DNA from: Calycina herbarum
Lineage: Eukaryota; Ascomycota; Leotiomycetes; Helotiales; Pezizellaceae
Direction: 5' to 3'
Length of the DNA stretch: 64,000 bases
NCBI GenBank assembly: GCA_001414485.1
Contig: LLEY01000016.1
Span: 496,001-560,000, forward strand
Shown here: positions 32,414-47,198 of the stretch, in pieces
Layout: each line of letters starts with the position of its first letter
Position numbering within the stretch: position 1 is the stretch's first letter
Notes under the pieces: generated by a model
What the model was told of the DNA's origin: nothing
Seen by the model: the letters and a program-made list of their open reading frames with translations, nothing else
Database searches by the model: none
Program-made: the position numbers and the translations under genes

Positions 32414-34202
32414 TATAAAAAAAGATATATATATAAAAGTAGATATATCTAGCTTAACTTAAGAGCTATAATTATATAATCTATATAAAAGTTATAGAAT
32501 TAGATTAGACCTACTTAGATATAAACTTTTTTCTTTAATAGCTCTTATATTAAGTAAGTTATAGCTAGATTTACTACATTTATTAATATAGAAGTTAAGT
32601 AATATAAGTATATAAAAGAATAATCGCGTTATATAATTAACTCGCATAGGTTGAATAACTTACAGAGGAAGTATAATATATATATAGACGATAACACGCC
32701 TTTCTTCACTCTTGTTATCCCGTTGTAAGAAGCATATATATTGGTATCGAATAATATACGCTTTCACTGGTGACAGAGTTCAATTTAAACTCTACGCTTT
32801 GGAAATACAAAACCGCAAGACGTTCTCAATACGCCCTCAATACGCCCTCATTGTACGCTAGCTCGCACTGGAACACGCCCCCTACCATAGCGAACAGCCG
32901 ATCATTGGTATTTCAATGGAGATGAACAAAATTTGATTGAATTTTGATTTATGCCCATTGGTTGTTCAATGCCAGACGAACATGATTGAGAGAAGGGAGA
33001 ATAATTCATTGGTTCTATCACAGTATGGTTCGAGCCTTTTAGAGACAGCTATGATAGAGACGCAGGTTGGCTTAACTAACAAAGAGCATTGGACTCGTGC
33101 AACGCAACCTACTTCATAATGCCCCAGTAGAATCAATGGTCCCCTCACTGCGCGTGGTCTCGCTCTATCTATGCATATGACATATCCGCTGATAGAAGTG
33201 CTTTGTTTGTGGCTTTGGTATGAGGCTCGGAATCGGAGACCAACTGTCCTCTCTGTCTGAGCTCCCTTAGCACCTCCATCCCATTCTGGAGAGAATTTCA
33301 CCCCCGCCAAGTGTATGTAGTGTTGTATGCCCAGTGCGGGACGAGTGTCGTGACTCTTGACCGAGGATCGAGGTTCTCTCTAGGTTGGACGGAAGATGCT
33401 GGCAACGGCGATGCTCTCCCAGACCTGCAGAATCGTATGTGCTGTGCTTCGAATTTATTTTACTATACTGTGGTTTATGTTACTACATCTGAGAGCTAGG
33501 TGGTTTGATTGAGGCTGCATTGAGGTAGGAAAAATCCCAACGAGTTACTTGCCAGCTTGCACGAAACGCTTCAATGCAGCCACCTTCCTCCTATGCTCCA
33601 TGATCGCTCCTCAGCACAATCCCCACCTGCCACTATGACTGGAGCCGTGCACAAGCTTTTAGGCCGAAAGGACAATCCGAGACCGAGTCGCTGTCACATT
33701 CGAGGTCGTCTCCCCCTAGCCACGCTGTGGTCTGGAGCATGAAGGGTTAGCGGGCGCAAGATTTGAAACCACCAGCGCAAGTTATGCACAACATATGCTC
33801 ATCGGGAGCAGTACCAGCTACCTCTTTGAGCTGGTATCATTTCGGGTGCGCCGCTTACATAACTCATGCCAGTAAATTAGCGTAAGCCAGATAGTAAAGG
33901 ACGCCTTGCCGAGTAAGTAAACAGATCGTAATCATGGTGTTTGTTTTGTGAAGTAGTCACTGTCAAAGCGAGAGACAGGCAGCTGACAGAAGATGGCCCT
34001 CCTGAACTCGGCGGCAGGCCCTTAAGAGCCTCCACTAGTATGGTCCTCCATCCTTCGACGCTGTAGAACACGTTCGCTGAAGGTATATAATGATGCTTTC
34101 ATTTTCTCTATTTCGATCTCCTCCCAGCCAATGCCTCCAAAATCAACGATGGAGCCTTGAACATTCCGTTTTAGCCAAGATATCCAACGTAAAACGCAGC
34201 CT
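32414..34202. other. AT-rich then ordinary intergenic sequence
   Basis: From 32414 to about 32760 the sequence is almost pure A/T with repeated TATATAAAAG and TTAAGTAA words, probably another RIP-decayed repeat. From about 32780 to 34200 it returns to normal composition. I see no gene there. Confidence 0.5.
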
Positions 34203-35330
34203 CTATGGTGACGTGAACCAATCATCCTGCAGGAGCTCTTTCGCCGTCGGTCTGTCTCTGGGATCCAGCTTCATGATCTTGAGTATGAACTCCTTATCCT
34301 CCTTCGAAACCTCTCTCTCAGTAATGAGTCCGAAGGGCTTCATCTTCTCTGGTGGCACGCCATGCATGACGTATGTCAGAATCGCTAACGTCTCATCGTC
34401 TGCGATCTCCTTATACGATAGCGGGAATGGCCCAAAAAACTGATGCTGCTTCATGAGAATCCTTAACTCGTATTCTTCATGGTCGGCTGGAACGTCCGGC
34501 TTGAAGATGAACCAATTGTCACCCCAAATCAAGGTTATAAGCTGTGCATAGATGGAGACTATTTAGCACTGAAATGTAGAGAAAAGAGTGAGCGACAGCG
34601 CTGAAATCATACACATACCATCGTGCCGAGAGACCAAATATCTGTAGGAGTACCCCATCCTATCTGGAGCTGTGCTTCAGGGCTCCGCCATATGGGTGCC
34701 CCAATGATGTCACGGTCCTTCGCGAAGACAGAATCGACACGCACAGTATTTCCGCAGTCGGCCAACTCAACGTCAGCGAAACGGATATCCCCTTGACCAA
34801 AGTTTACCAGGACGTTGTCGGGCTTGATATCTGCAGTTCAACCTGGATTAGAGCTTTCAATGTCCTGCAAGAGACTGCGCAAATATCATACCTGTATGAA
34901 CAAAACCATCCTCATGCATAACATTTAGAGCTTCTAGAGTTATTTTTGCAACATGCTTGATCTCCAGTCTAGTAAGCCGTTGAGCTGCTGAAGCATTTAA
35001 AAGGTCATCATCAAGGTGCTTCAGAACAAGAGCAGGCGGGTCAGACGGATCTTCTATCTCGTCGATCAGCGGACGGAGAGAAGATGTCCGGGATTGGAAG
35101 CGTTTGAGAATATTACGTTCGTTCTCAAGGCGGAAATGACGGACGCTTTTGATCACGACGGTTTGTTCGCTCTGGTTGCTTTTATCACATAGGTCAGTCC
35201 GGGACTCCAAAGCACAAAATAGATATATCTCATACGTTGCTAGTCAAATGGATTCGTGGAGCTGTTTGGTGATAGTGTACGAGCCCATCCTGCCTTTGAG
35301 AAGCTGGCCTAGCCGGAAGAGAGAAGCCAT
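34203..35330 (-). pseudogene. Protein-kinase-like gene with in-frame TGA in exon 1
   Basis: Exons 35330-35236, 35178-34892, 34830-34619 and 34541-34203 total 311 codons. Kinase landmarks: VVIKSV (lysine of subdomain II), DGFVHTDIKPDNVLV (HTD replaces HRD, catalytic Asp kept), FADVELAD (DVE replaces DFG), GAPIWRSPEAQ (APE-like) and PTDIWSLGTM, ending with LDPRDRPTAKELLQDDWF. These substitutions are usual in a large fungal kinase-like family. Codon 29 (35246-35244) is TGA where homologous sequence suggests TGG (ESI-W-LATNQ). Exon phases otherwise fit perfectly, so a recent nonsense change or a sequence error is likely. No donor site is placed to skip it. Confidence 0.65.
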
Positions 35331-37026
35331 GGCTGAAAAAGTCAACTGGGTTCAAGAGCTGTAGGCGAGCTTCGTGTTTCGGTCTTGTTGTGATCGGACT
35401 CGAAAGTTAGATATCTCTAACTATGTGTATGGAAAACAAAAATGATCGCCTGGTCCTTGCACTAGCGAACTGATGCTAACTGCAAGTGGAAGAACACCTC
35501 GCTTATCTCGATAGCATTCTGGCAAGCAGTTCAACGAAATTAATGGACTCTATTTGGATAACGTCCAGAAACCGCCCCTGCTACCCACGCTCCACGTCCG
35601 AGAAATAACAGTCCGCTGGTCCGTGCACTCCTTCGGTGTGATTTGGGTGGTTTTTGGTGGTGTGGCCCGTGCGAAAAGCGGCTTCTTTTTACTCGGACGT
35701 GGAGCCACGGGCCAATAAATCTAAGCTTCGTGTGTTGCTTATTATTTATGGGAACCGGTGAAAAAATTTGAATCGGGTGGGTTAAAAGAAATGTGGTTGT
35801 GTTGAAAAGATTGGGCAAATATTATGGGGTTTTAAACTATTCCTATCAAACAGGACTCAGAATGAGGACTGCTTGAAGGACTTTGGCTAGTGAAAAAGGG
35901 GCGCTTTTACGTATAAATCCAAGAACTGCGTGATCGGTGGCTTTTTACATTCTACGCGGAATTACCGTTTCGAGCCAACTCCGCTGCTGTAAGCGAAACC
36001 TCTTGGACTTGCGAGTGCAATTTAGGGTACAGCAAATCCTGATAGTTTGGCTGAGCTAGAGAGTCAATTTCTCACTTGTTCTCAAATAAGAGCGACAATC
36101 ACTCAAGAATGATCAAAACAATGTTGAAGTCAATATATTTTCCATGACGGACCTAGGTACAAACCAATATCCAGCACCTAATCACGCGGCACATCAATAC
36201 ACTCCATGTCTTCCAATTCCAACAAACAGGCATGCACAGCCTTCTTTATTGCCTCCCTAATCGCCTCTTCGCCCAAACCATTGTTTTGATCTTTCAGGTC
36301 GTACGGCAAATCTCTTGCTTCATCAAACCACCATCGCAATTGCACGGAAAACTCTCGAACTAGCTCGTCCAAGGACTCTTCCAAGGAGGGGGCTTCTCCA
36401 CTCATGATGTTGTTGTTGAGTTGAAGTAAAATGGGCAAAAATCGAGAGGATGGTTCGTAGTAGCGTTTTTTTGGGACGTGTGTTGAGGGTTGTCGTTTTT
36501 GTTGGACTTGTCAAATGGTCACATCGCATGGTAATATACCCAAGTGAGAGGATACCTTGAGTATGCCCGTTCTTTCTATATAGTTCTGGAACTATATACA
36601 TCCTTCAAGTCTGAACGTGGTTTTCTAGCAGTAAGACACTAGCGGAAGCATAAAGAGTAATCGCGAAGAAATTTTCATCAGTAAAGTCTTACCCGATCAA
36701 GTGTCCTGAGTTCCAAAATCAGTGGTTGAAGTTACGTGAAATATCTCCTCTACATGAAATTGTGAGCATGATCATCATGATTTGAGTTGAGCTACTAGTT
36801 TTCTTCCTTGCAAGGAGTTTTCTCTTACTAAAATTGGCCATTTCTTTGGGTAATACCTTTCAGAAACCTTCCTAGCTAAAAAGGAAGAAGATTTCTTCTA
36901 TTCTTGTGTAAATATCTTTCATAGACGTTCATCTCATCGACAAGCTCAAGTCTTGGCGTTGCGGCACAACCCCTATCTCTCCTCATTTCCCAGTTTCAAC
37001 CTCAACAATTAACACCCCTTACAAAA
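35331..37026. other. Intergenic, one doubtful small ORF
   Basis: Apart from the 75-codon frame at 36178-36405, nothing is recognisable. C/T-rich sequence before 37027 fits a promoter and 5' UTR. Confidence 0.5.
36178..36405 (-). CDS. Hypothetical small acidic protein
   Basis: A 75-residue frame starting at the ATG at 36405 (an upstream in-frame ATG at 36438 is possible). The product is acidic and probably helical (LEESLDELVREFSVQLRWWF; EEAIREAIKKAVHACLLELE), with no signal peptide or known domain. The regular amphipathic pattern argues mildly for a real gene; the short length and lack of recognised relatives argue against it. Confidence 0.3.
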   Translation of the reverse strand: MSGEAPSLEESLDELVREFSVQLRWWFDEARDLPYDLKDQNNGLGEEAIREAIKKAVHACLLELEDMECIDVPRD

Positions 37027-38560
37027 ATGATTCTCAAAACCAGCGCTAGGCTTGTCAAGTGCCAATTCATCTCATGTAAAATAATACAAAAACCACTCTT
37101 ACACAATATCCAGCCCCAGAACTTCAAATTCGTACGCACCCCAAACCACAAACCCCTTAACTATCTCACATTTCCACCCCAGACCTACAACACAAGAAAA
37201 CACCTCTCAACCCATCAATTGCCACTCAAAAACTCGCCATGGATTCAAGAAATAGCAGACCTCATGACGGAACTTTACATCCTTCTTGAGAAGATGAAAT
37301 ACCTAAAACCGAATTCAATTGCTTACCCTCCTCACGTGTCTCCAAGTATCAATACAACCCTAACAACCACACTCGGTCTCTCACCCTCGGTAACTGATCT
37401 CCTCCAAAGGCTGCCCTATGTAGTACCCACCCCAGGACCATCCATCGATCCCTGGACAGGCAAAGGCTTGCCCTCAGCTACGAATTGGAGCGGTCATTTT
37501 CTCCTCACGACTACATTTGCAGATATGAGAGAAGATAATATATTACGTGCTTGTAGATATGTATGGGGCGAAGACCCCCAATTTGCAGAACAAACTGAAG
37601 ATTTTCGAATGCGACGGGACAATCCCGAGGATGAGGAACTGGGGAACATGTTTTTGAAAGGACACCAGGTTGCGCTGACTGGATATTCATGGATATCTTC
37701 GCGGCCGGTAAATGATTTTTACCCCGGTGGAGGATTTCTGATTCTTGATATGGAAACACGTGGGTTAAAGCCTCAAGTCATCCCTTAGGATATGCAATTG
37801 ATAATCATATAGGTCGTCTACACACCGTTGGTCATGGAGCAGAGCCGTACCACGAGTACGAAGATGGAAGCTACGAAGACCGTGGTAGCATCGATCCCAT
37901 AACCAAGAACCAAATAGCCCCAGGTGAAGAATTCTCCAACGAGCGCGAGAATAGAGAAAGGATAGAGTTATACGCCTCAAGACCAGCTACCGAAGCATTA
38001 CAGGACTATATTTCTCGTTTCCAAACTCTGGAATGGGTACCTGGTTTCGTAGAGGGAAGTGGTTTGGTAAGTCACCACCACCCTTTCATTGGTGAAAAGA
38101 CTTACTAATGAAGAAAACCCAAAAGAACGGATACAAAAGAGACTCCTACAAATCCCTCTACATCTCCCACGGCTGGCCAGACAATTTCAACAGCACCGCC
38201 TTCGAGAAAGCCCGTATAAGCTGGGATTCAAATTTCGCAGCCTATGAACGAGCAACCAAACCATTCGGAGAACTCGACCAAGCCAAGTATGAAGCCAAAC
38301 AGGCTAGAGAAGCAGTCACAGCATTTAAAAAAGAACTCGAGGAGGTAGAAGCATACGAAGCAAATCCAGTAGGTAAAAAGCCATTTCGAGGGAGGGAACA
38401 TGTATTAGAGGGACTGAAAAATCACAAGGAAGCTCTGGTTAAGCACGAGAAGAAGATTCTTGAAGCTAGGGAGAAGATAGAGCTTGTGGATCCTGTGATG
38501 AAGAAGATGTATTTTGATTTCAGAGAGAAGTACCCAGACCCGGGGTATATCGGTAGTTGA
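37027..38560 (+). CDS. Uncharacterised fungal protein, likely mitochondrial, one-base frameshift
   Basis: Exons about 37027-38066 and 38126-38560. The N-terminus (MILKTSARLVKCQFISCKII) is basic and Ser/Thr-rich without acids, suggesting a mitochondrial presequence. The middle contains GKGLPSATNWSGHFLLTT and FRMRRDNPEDEELGNMFLKG. After about 37770 the frame must shift to read SHPLGYAIDNHIGRLHTVGH; adding one base makes the total 492 codons. The C-terminal exon is strongly charged and helical (EAKQAREAVTAFKKELEEVE), probably a coiled coil. I recognise the overall pattern as a conserved fungal hypothetical protein but know no function. As written the frame is broken near 37765-37776. Confidence 0.6.
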
Positions 38561-39606
38561 CAAAAACACCCCCCTCTTTTAGTCATTCCATTATTTGCCT
38601 AGCAGAAGTGTCCTAGTTATACATACCCCTTCATTCCTTTTGGTATTTTCAACTAGTGGTTTGATGAAAACCAAACATAGGTATGATAAATAGAGTGTTT
38701 CCATAATCCATGCATTTTCGGTATAGTCTAGCTCGAGCAAGTGAAGGAAACGATGTCAAGTTCAGTCCCCCGAGGATACTCTCAACTTTGACCATGACAA
38801 GTTCAGACGGTCGAACCTGCCAACCTGCTAGATGAATCTAAAATATCATCCTAAACAATTAGAATAATCAAGAAAGATTAACCCACGTCACTCAAACAAT
38901 GACTTCATTTGATATCTCGGTCAAAATGTTGTTCCAGAATAACCAGGCGCTCCGCATACACAAAGGAAGTCCAGAAGCTATCTCTAAACCATCATTCTAT
39001 GAATCCCAACTCCATTCAAAAGACAAAAAAAACAATCCTAACTTCCAACCTCCAATCTATGAAATCCCATACAAATACAAGAAAAAATCAAAGTGTCACA
39101 CACAATTTCTTTATGCAATAGTAATCACGGCTCAACATTTTCTGTCCCGTCTCTCATCTCAGCTATCACACAGCCACCCGATCGACATGTTTCCGTTCCC
39201 TCCATGTCTTTCCAGATCCATTCATACACCTTAACCTCGCAAGCCCCCCCCCCAAGTCCAGCCCTTCCATCTAGGACGACCATTCCATGTCCCCTCTAGC
39301 AAACCAAGAAAACCGAAGGAGTGGCCGAATAAAAGAACAAAAGAAAAGTATATACTCGAAACAAATACACACACACAGAAGACCAGAAGACCATCCGGGG
39401 GAGTTGCGTTTCAATAGCTACGGCTAGAATGTTCGTGCAAGGAAGAAAAAAAAGGAAAGATCCATTTTCCGTGTCTATTTTGTCATGGATTATAATAAAC
39501 ATAATGTTCTTCAATCCCCGGGTCCCCCCGCACGCTTCTATCAAAGGTCTTTTGAGAGAGAGAAAAACAGAAAACAAAGCAGAAGGAAAATATTCTATGC
39601 AACTTT
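38561..39606. other. Intergenic between convergent genes
   Basis: Contains a C run near 39245 and A-rich stretches. No supported gene. Confidence 0.5.
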
Positions 39607-41049
39607 TCAAACGGCTGTTCCGGCTCCACTGTACGTGCCCTTCGCAGCGTTGATCAGCTTCTGAGCATCAAGGCTGGTACTTGGAGCAAATCCACCGAGA
39701 AGGATAACGATGGTGGCAAAGATCGCGCCGATGATCACCAACTTTCGGAGGACTGGTCGGGTGGCACCAAATTCTGCCCATCGTCGGCCGGCTTCTTGGA
39801 TGAATGGCTTCATCTCCTTTTGCCCGAGCTTGTAGTAAAGCATACCCATAAGAGCGATACTGTATCCGAAGATTTGGAGACCAGAGATAACAGTACCCCA
39901 GATGAGAATAGATGCGCCGACAAGGAGGATATCCTTCAATACACCACAGAGGGTCAAGACGAGGCCGGAGGTTTTGCCAATCTAGACATAAAATTAGCCT
40001 TGCAACGAAAAAGGCGGGGTTCCAAAACCTACCAAGAAAACCACTGATACGTTCAACAGGAAAGCACAAGATGCGTTTCCGAAGAAAGTCCATAATCCAA
40101 CAGCGTATATCTCGGACATCTTGACTTGAGGAATTTCCCAGAAAAGGGCAACAGTCAAGTTCATGAAGGCGCAGACTGGGGCAAAGTAGTAGAGTGAGAC
40201 AAGAGGGTCCATCTTGAACTCGGATCCGTTGAGGAGTCTCTGTACCAAGCAGATTCTGACAGCTTCGAATGCGATTCCTCCCATTTGGAAGAGGAAACCA
40301 ATCAGAACAAAGTCGATTTCACCGAAAGATGCGATAACAACACCAATGACGATCAAGGAGACGTTTCCGAGCTTGTTGAGATCGGGCTTCTCGATTCCGA
40401 GACACCATCCAGCAACAAGAACTGCCACAGGTGTGGTGGCCTAAAAGATGCAATATTAGCATGGGTGGTGAATTCCCTCGGGAAGTTGTAGCGTACCTTG
40501 AGCATTTGGATAAATGACACGCTCAGATACAAGTATGTCAGATTACCGCAAATCAAGCTCAGACTGAAAAAGACACCAATTGGCACAATTGCTCTCAAAT
40601 ATACCCGACCTGTCATCTTGACCGTTTTTCGTCCATCGAGAAGTGTGGTTGTTCGTGCCATGATCTGGGTCATGATGGTTGCGAAAACGAGATGCCATGA
40701 GGTCAGCAGAATAGGGTATTCTTTCGGAATTGTTAGCAAAGCAGTGTAGGGGGTATTGTTAGGTTTATCGACGTACTGAACCCTAAGGTGGAAAGAATCC
40801 ATTTGTTGAACAGGATGACACTGGAACTCAGGGAAATCCACACTCTGCGGGAGAACAGAAGATTAGCAGCTTTTCCGGGGGTTTTCGTGCTCCGATTCCA
40901 AAAACTTACATGACGTAAAAGGCAGGGTGTATTCCACTGGATGCTGGCTCTGCGAGCTTCTCAACCGCAGGATTGACGGTTGGGAGCACGGGAGCATCTG
41001 CAGCTCCTCTGGGGGACTCGCCCGAGATGCGAACCTTTTCTTCTCCCAT
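39607..41049 (-). CDS. Triose-phosphate-transporter-family (TPT/SLC35-like) carrier
   Basis: Exons 41049-40910, 40844-40777, 40720-40497, 40440-40033 and 39981-39607 give 404 residues, phases exact. About ten hydrophobic segments occur, in the DMT/TPT arrangement: SSVILFNKWILST in the first, YPILLTSWHLVFATIMTQI, SLICGNLTYLYLSVSFIQML followed by KATTPVAVLVAGW, then VVIASFGEIDFVLIGFLFQM, LVSLYYFAPVCAFMNL and KTSGLVLTLCGVLKDILLV. The KATTPVA and KT/SGLVLTLCGVLKD blocks are the usual TPT signature. The C-terminus is a soluble tail with a final hydrophobic stretch. Fungal members sit in ER or Golgi membranes and exchange nucleotide sugars or phosphorylated metabolites; the substrate cannot be read from sequence. 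Confidence 0.9.
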
Positions 41050-43442
41050 TGTGATTGTCGAGGACGATGTCGGGGTTAAAGGTGCAAATGCCGGTTGGGG
41101 GGTTGGCTGGTTCGATTCGCGATCGCAGTAAAGTGAGCGCGACGATAACGAGCGTGCGACAGAAGGATGGTGCCGTCGAGTGTTCTGCCCGGTGGATTGC
41201 AGATGGCAGAAGAGATGTTGGAGGGTTTGGAAGTGTTCTGTCTGACGAAAAGGAAAGTAAGTTAAGTCGCAAAGGGGCACTGACGACTTTAGAAGATGTG
41301 GCTGCTAGCCTGCTAGGCTAATTTGGTGCAAGGCAGGGGGAAGAGGCGGTCGTAGGCAGGGGTCCGGTGGGTGTTGGTGGTGTGAAGGTGGGTTTTAGGG
41401 TCCAGGCGGAGAGCGTCGATTGGCAGGCGGACCCCTTTAATCTTCGTGTATTCTGTCCGTACCAAAATAAACCCGATGCCTCCACTACTGAGCTAACTTT
41501 CCAACCAGCAATCAGCTTCCACTGGCAAGCCGTTTTAGATCTACGCTCCGAAATTTAGACTGGACTGATCATGACGCAGTTCCAACTCTAAGGGTTGAAT
41601 GAGGATGGAGATTCACTGAACGTCCGGGCAGATATATGGTCCCAGAGTAGCCGAAGCCTATGAAGTCGAATGAAGATGGCGAGAATCGGAGCGTCAGGGA
41701 CCGATATCCCTGACTCCCCTCAACATTTCCAAGTTTGTCCACGTTGATCCGTTTCAGACTTCTTTTTGACAGATTACCGGTACAAATCTCCAGCTACTAT
41801 TCCCGCAAGGGCTTAATTCAATCAGACAATCGGGCCTTGGTTTGAGAGATAGCACGGTGGGGGTGGGGGGAAGTTTCGTCAGGAGAAAGGGACCACCATG
41901 GACCAAGTGACGCAAGCTGGCATACGAGTAGCGGCAAGTCGACCGAGAAGCTTTTTCAACCTCCAAATTTGTATAATAATCTATTTACGGCGTCTTTCGC
42001 TTCAACGGGTATTTTTCGTATAATGCTTTACCTCGCTCTTCCTTTCCCTCTCCCTCTCTTTGTTCTGCTGTCGTTCTCTCAATACTGAGCCCCACTTCCT
42101 GATTACTCCGTACATGCTTGATGCTTTGAGCTTCGTATCAGAATTCAGGACGGTATTGTTTGGTGCGCGGTAAGAAGCCGTGTGATGAGATGAGATGAGA
42201 TGCAATGCAAAGCTAAAAAGCGCTGCGGACAGGTCATCTCCTCCATGCTGACTAGAGCTGTAACGGGATTGATGTGCAGCGTAATCAGCCCTTTGAAAAT
42301 CCTTTTATATGTGCCTCTTTTAGAACTTGAGGCGAACGAAAAACCTAACCCTTTACTCGACCCAAACAGGTGTTGAGACTTCGTAAAACCTTGGAAAACG
42401 AGATTGTATAGAGTACCAAAGTCATTGCCACGATGGTGAGCATTCGATGGATACGTGCATCAATATCATTCGAGGTCATGATTCATCGTATTTTCCGTTG
42501 GCGGGGTTTCCATTGCCGTTCCCCCTCGGGAGGGTTTCTTCCTATCATTGAGATCCTGCCGCCATCCTCCTGTTTGGTGCCATGTGAACGGGAGGCCATG
42601 TTGCAGACGGGAGAGTTAAAGTTTGGAAACCGTAGAACTGGTTGCACTTGTAGACCAGGGAATATAAATCAAGCATTGAATTGACAAGGTGTGTGGCTAG
42701 GTAAACCATTCTTGGTGGGGTATGAGAGTGTCGTGTTCAGATCAATCTCAGCCTCGGGTGAGCCAGCACCAGCTGTTGGGGCGCAATACGCGTCTGACGT
42801 CCCGGTTTGATAGACCGTCTTCCTTCTAGACACACGAACAGCGGGCGACTGGCCTTCAGCAAACTGGCCTCTTCTTTTCTCTTCTTTCTAAGCGACCTCG
42901 AAATAAACAAACGTGATAAGCAAGCGATATTGCGAGCGTCGAAGCGATAAATTGCAACTGCGACTCCGTAGACCAGTCTCATTTCTGTAAAATCCACGAA
43001 CTTCGGGAGTGCAACATCAGATAAAAAAAGGGGGGTTGTCTTCCCAGATTTTCAAGGGGTTGGAACCAATCGATAAGGGAGCGTGAGGATCTCGCGCCAA
43101 GTGGCTCGCCTATTGGCAGTTTACTGTCCTAGCCTCACTGCCCAGCCTGCGAGCTTGGCTCACTTGGGTGGGATGTGCCTTCCCTTCCCGCGGTGAAGGA
43201 CAGACCCTGTAAATCCAGGGTGGATTGATTTTCAAATTTAACCCCCTCCATGATTATTGTCCTTCATTTGCGCCATACCTCCATACACAATCCCTCTACT
43301 CCCCTCCCCTCCTGTGCCATCCTCCTCTTGTTCTTGAGAGCAGACTTTGGTTTCTATCTGTGCAAGATCTCAATTCCATCTACCAAACTTCCGCAGACCG
43401 ACCCCTCCTATTCCCAATCCACCCCGCACAAAAACGCCCAAC
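41050..43442. other. Long divergent intergenic region
   Basis: About 2.4 kb between the transporter (minus) and UDP-galactopyranose mutase (plus). It has a GATGA repeat near 42184, an A/G run near 43022, and C/T-rich sequence in the last 200 bases that looks like the mutase promoter and leader. Frames in it have no recognised domain. Confidence 0.5.
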
Positions 43443-45364
<1,922 letters not shown>

Positions 45365-45772
45365 ATTAGAACTTTTGCGTTGTTAGATACTTTGCCCTCT
45401 GGAATATAGCGAATGGAAGGGGAGCACGCTTTGCAATTTGCAGAATCGTTTTCATTTTCTTTTTGCGGGAAAAACTCAGCATTGTTTGGAGGATTTGCTG
45501 GTAGATTTGTTTCTGGTGTAGCTACATTTCTGTGACTACCTACATGTAGTAGCATACATAAGCGCGCTAGATGGCGAGAAGTAAAAAGCGACTTCATGAC
45601 TATGGTTATTGAGGGAGGCATAGAGAATAGATTTTGATGACACTTGAACATTTCTATGCACTGTCGTACTTCATGACTCGACATGTCAAAATAATGACGC
45701 GGTGGTGTTCCAGCTAGTTGCAAGCAATTTTTGTATCCCCTAGATACTAGTATAATCGTAGGCGTGGCGCTA
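45365..45772. other. 3' flank of UDP-galactopyranose mutase
   Basis: No gene seen. A long minus-strand frame overlaps the mutase's last exon and continues here, but it is antisense to real coding sequence and not convincing. Confidence 0.5.
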
Positions 45773-46235
45773 CTGGCCCTTCGCAAGCTTAGAGAATAGG
45801 TTCATTTGATAGATGATTATATTTGATTAGATTATGCGGCGTAGTGGCTAAGCCGGCTGGATTAATAGTTTATCCGATCTATAAAGTAGAAAATGAATAA
45901 AATATTATCACCGCGCCTAGATAGCATGATACATAAAGCAGTTTGAGGTCCTTGTATTATACTTTGATCAAACTATATATAATAGTAGAAGTAGCGACTG
46001 AGAAATAGCCGCTACTACGATCCTCGTCCCTATCAATGCGGCTAGCCAATTCTAGCTAACGTGCCGTACTCTTATTCTTACTTCTTCTCTATGCTGTATT
46101 TAAAAAATGGGATGATTAGTATCTGTTATATAAAGGATTAAGTTAGCCCAGCTAATAAGACACTACGCCACATAATTTAATCAAATATAATCATCTATTC
46201 AACTACACCTACTCCCCGAGCTTGCGAAGGGCTAG
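45773..46235. mobile_element. TA-flanked MITE 2
   Basis: The left arm (45773 to about 45868) and right arm (about 46140 to 46235) are inverted copies: CTGGCCCTTCGCAAGCT on the left matches CTAGCCCTTCGCAAGCT read inward from the right, and both continue through AGATGATTATATTTGATTA and the GTGGCGTAGTG-like block. TA abuts each end (45771-45772, 46236-46237). The roughly 270-bp interior is AT-rich and non-coding. It is a non-autonomous DNA element of Tc1/mariner-like target preference, with ends unlike MITE 1. Confidence 0.75.
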
Positions 46236-46237
46236 TA

Positions 46238-47198
46238 GAGGAACGATTATATCAACTTGTTAGGTTCAGGTTGTCATCATTTCTTCGCTTCAAATTCCCA
46301 GTTGCTAATCTTCTTGCAGGCGTTTGCTTCTCCGCAACCCACCAGGACGAGCTTTTTTTCCCCGTATAATAATTACGGTAGACAAGAATAAGTAGCAGTG
46401 ATTAGTAACCCCATGAAAACCCGTAACCTATGAATATCTCTGCGTAGAAAAATCGTAAAAAGAAACAAAAATATGAGTGGATGCTAATTAACTATCTTTT
46501 AGCTTGTACGAAGTTTTTAGTTCGTCTGCGATGAGTTATACGTGTTGGGGTCTGTCCTTGGTCAGCCTAATTACTGCTACTTATCTTGTCTACCGCGAGA
46601 CTTGTCACTGGGGTAGAAGAGATCCTTTTCGCCCCACAATATTCATCATGTTGGGGAAAACGGAGTTAAGCTCCGGGGATGCGACAGCCACAGTTACAAG
46701 TTGGACAAGATCGAGATCTCCATGTGCATGGAGATGCCAAAGTGGATGATGGGCTTCTGTAAAGACGCTAATCAATAAAGTTGAAGTTGATATATAATTT
46801 ATATACAATTCTTAGACATGTATTGACTCTTTTTAAACAAAGATATGGTATGAGAGGCTTTGAGACTTTGCAAAAGTACGACGGTTAATCAGCCATCAGC
46901 GCCATCCTTGGCGTGGCGGTAGCCGACCTCTGATGACGTCGGAGAGGTTGACTTGGACCACTCAGGATAGCAGAGGCGGCAGAACACAGTTAAGCATATG
47001 CCATACCATTGAAGTGAAAATACCTTACACTACATACACCACCCTCCATCGGCAACGCGAAGGACTCGGACACCCACACCTCCATTGAACCCTGGATTAT
47101 TTTTTTCTGTTCACGTTGCGAACGACGACTCTTCTCGATTTGCAGCTTCCCGCCGTCATGAGCATGACTTGAACAACATTAACCCCTCCCCAACAACG
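46238..47198. other. Intergenic, promoter of the hybrid kinase gene
   Basis: An 81-codon frame at 46504-46749 shows no family and is rejected. The last part is a likely promoter. Confidence 0.5.

Noticed and set aside
37680..37780. An intron (donor GTAAAT near 37708) to explain the frame change in the mitochondrial-like gene
   Set aside because: Splicing it out would delete the GGGFLILDMETRG segment and still leave the following frame stopped at 37786; a one-base deletion explains the data better.
46504..46749. 81-codon frame with an apparent hydrophobic segment
   Set aside because: Surrounded by AT-rich repeat sequence with no relatives recognised; likely chance.
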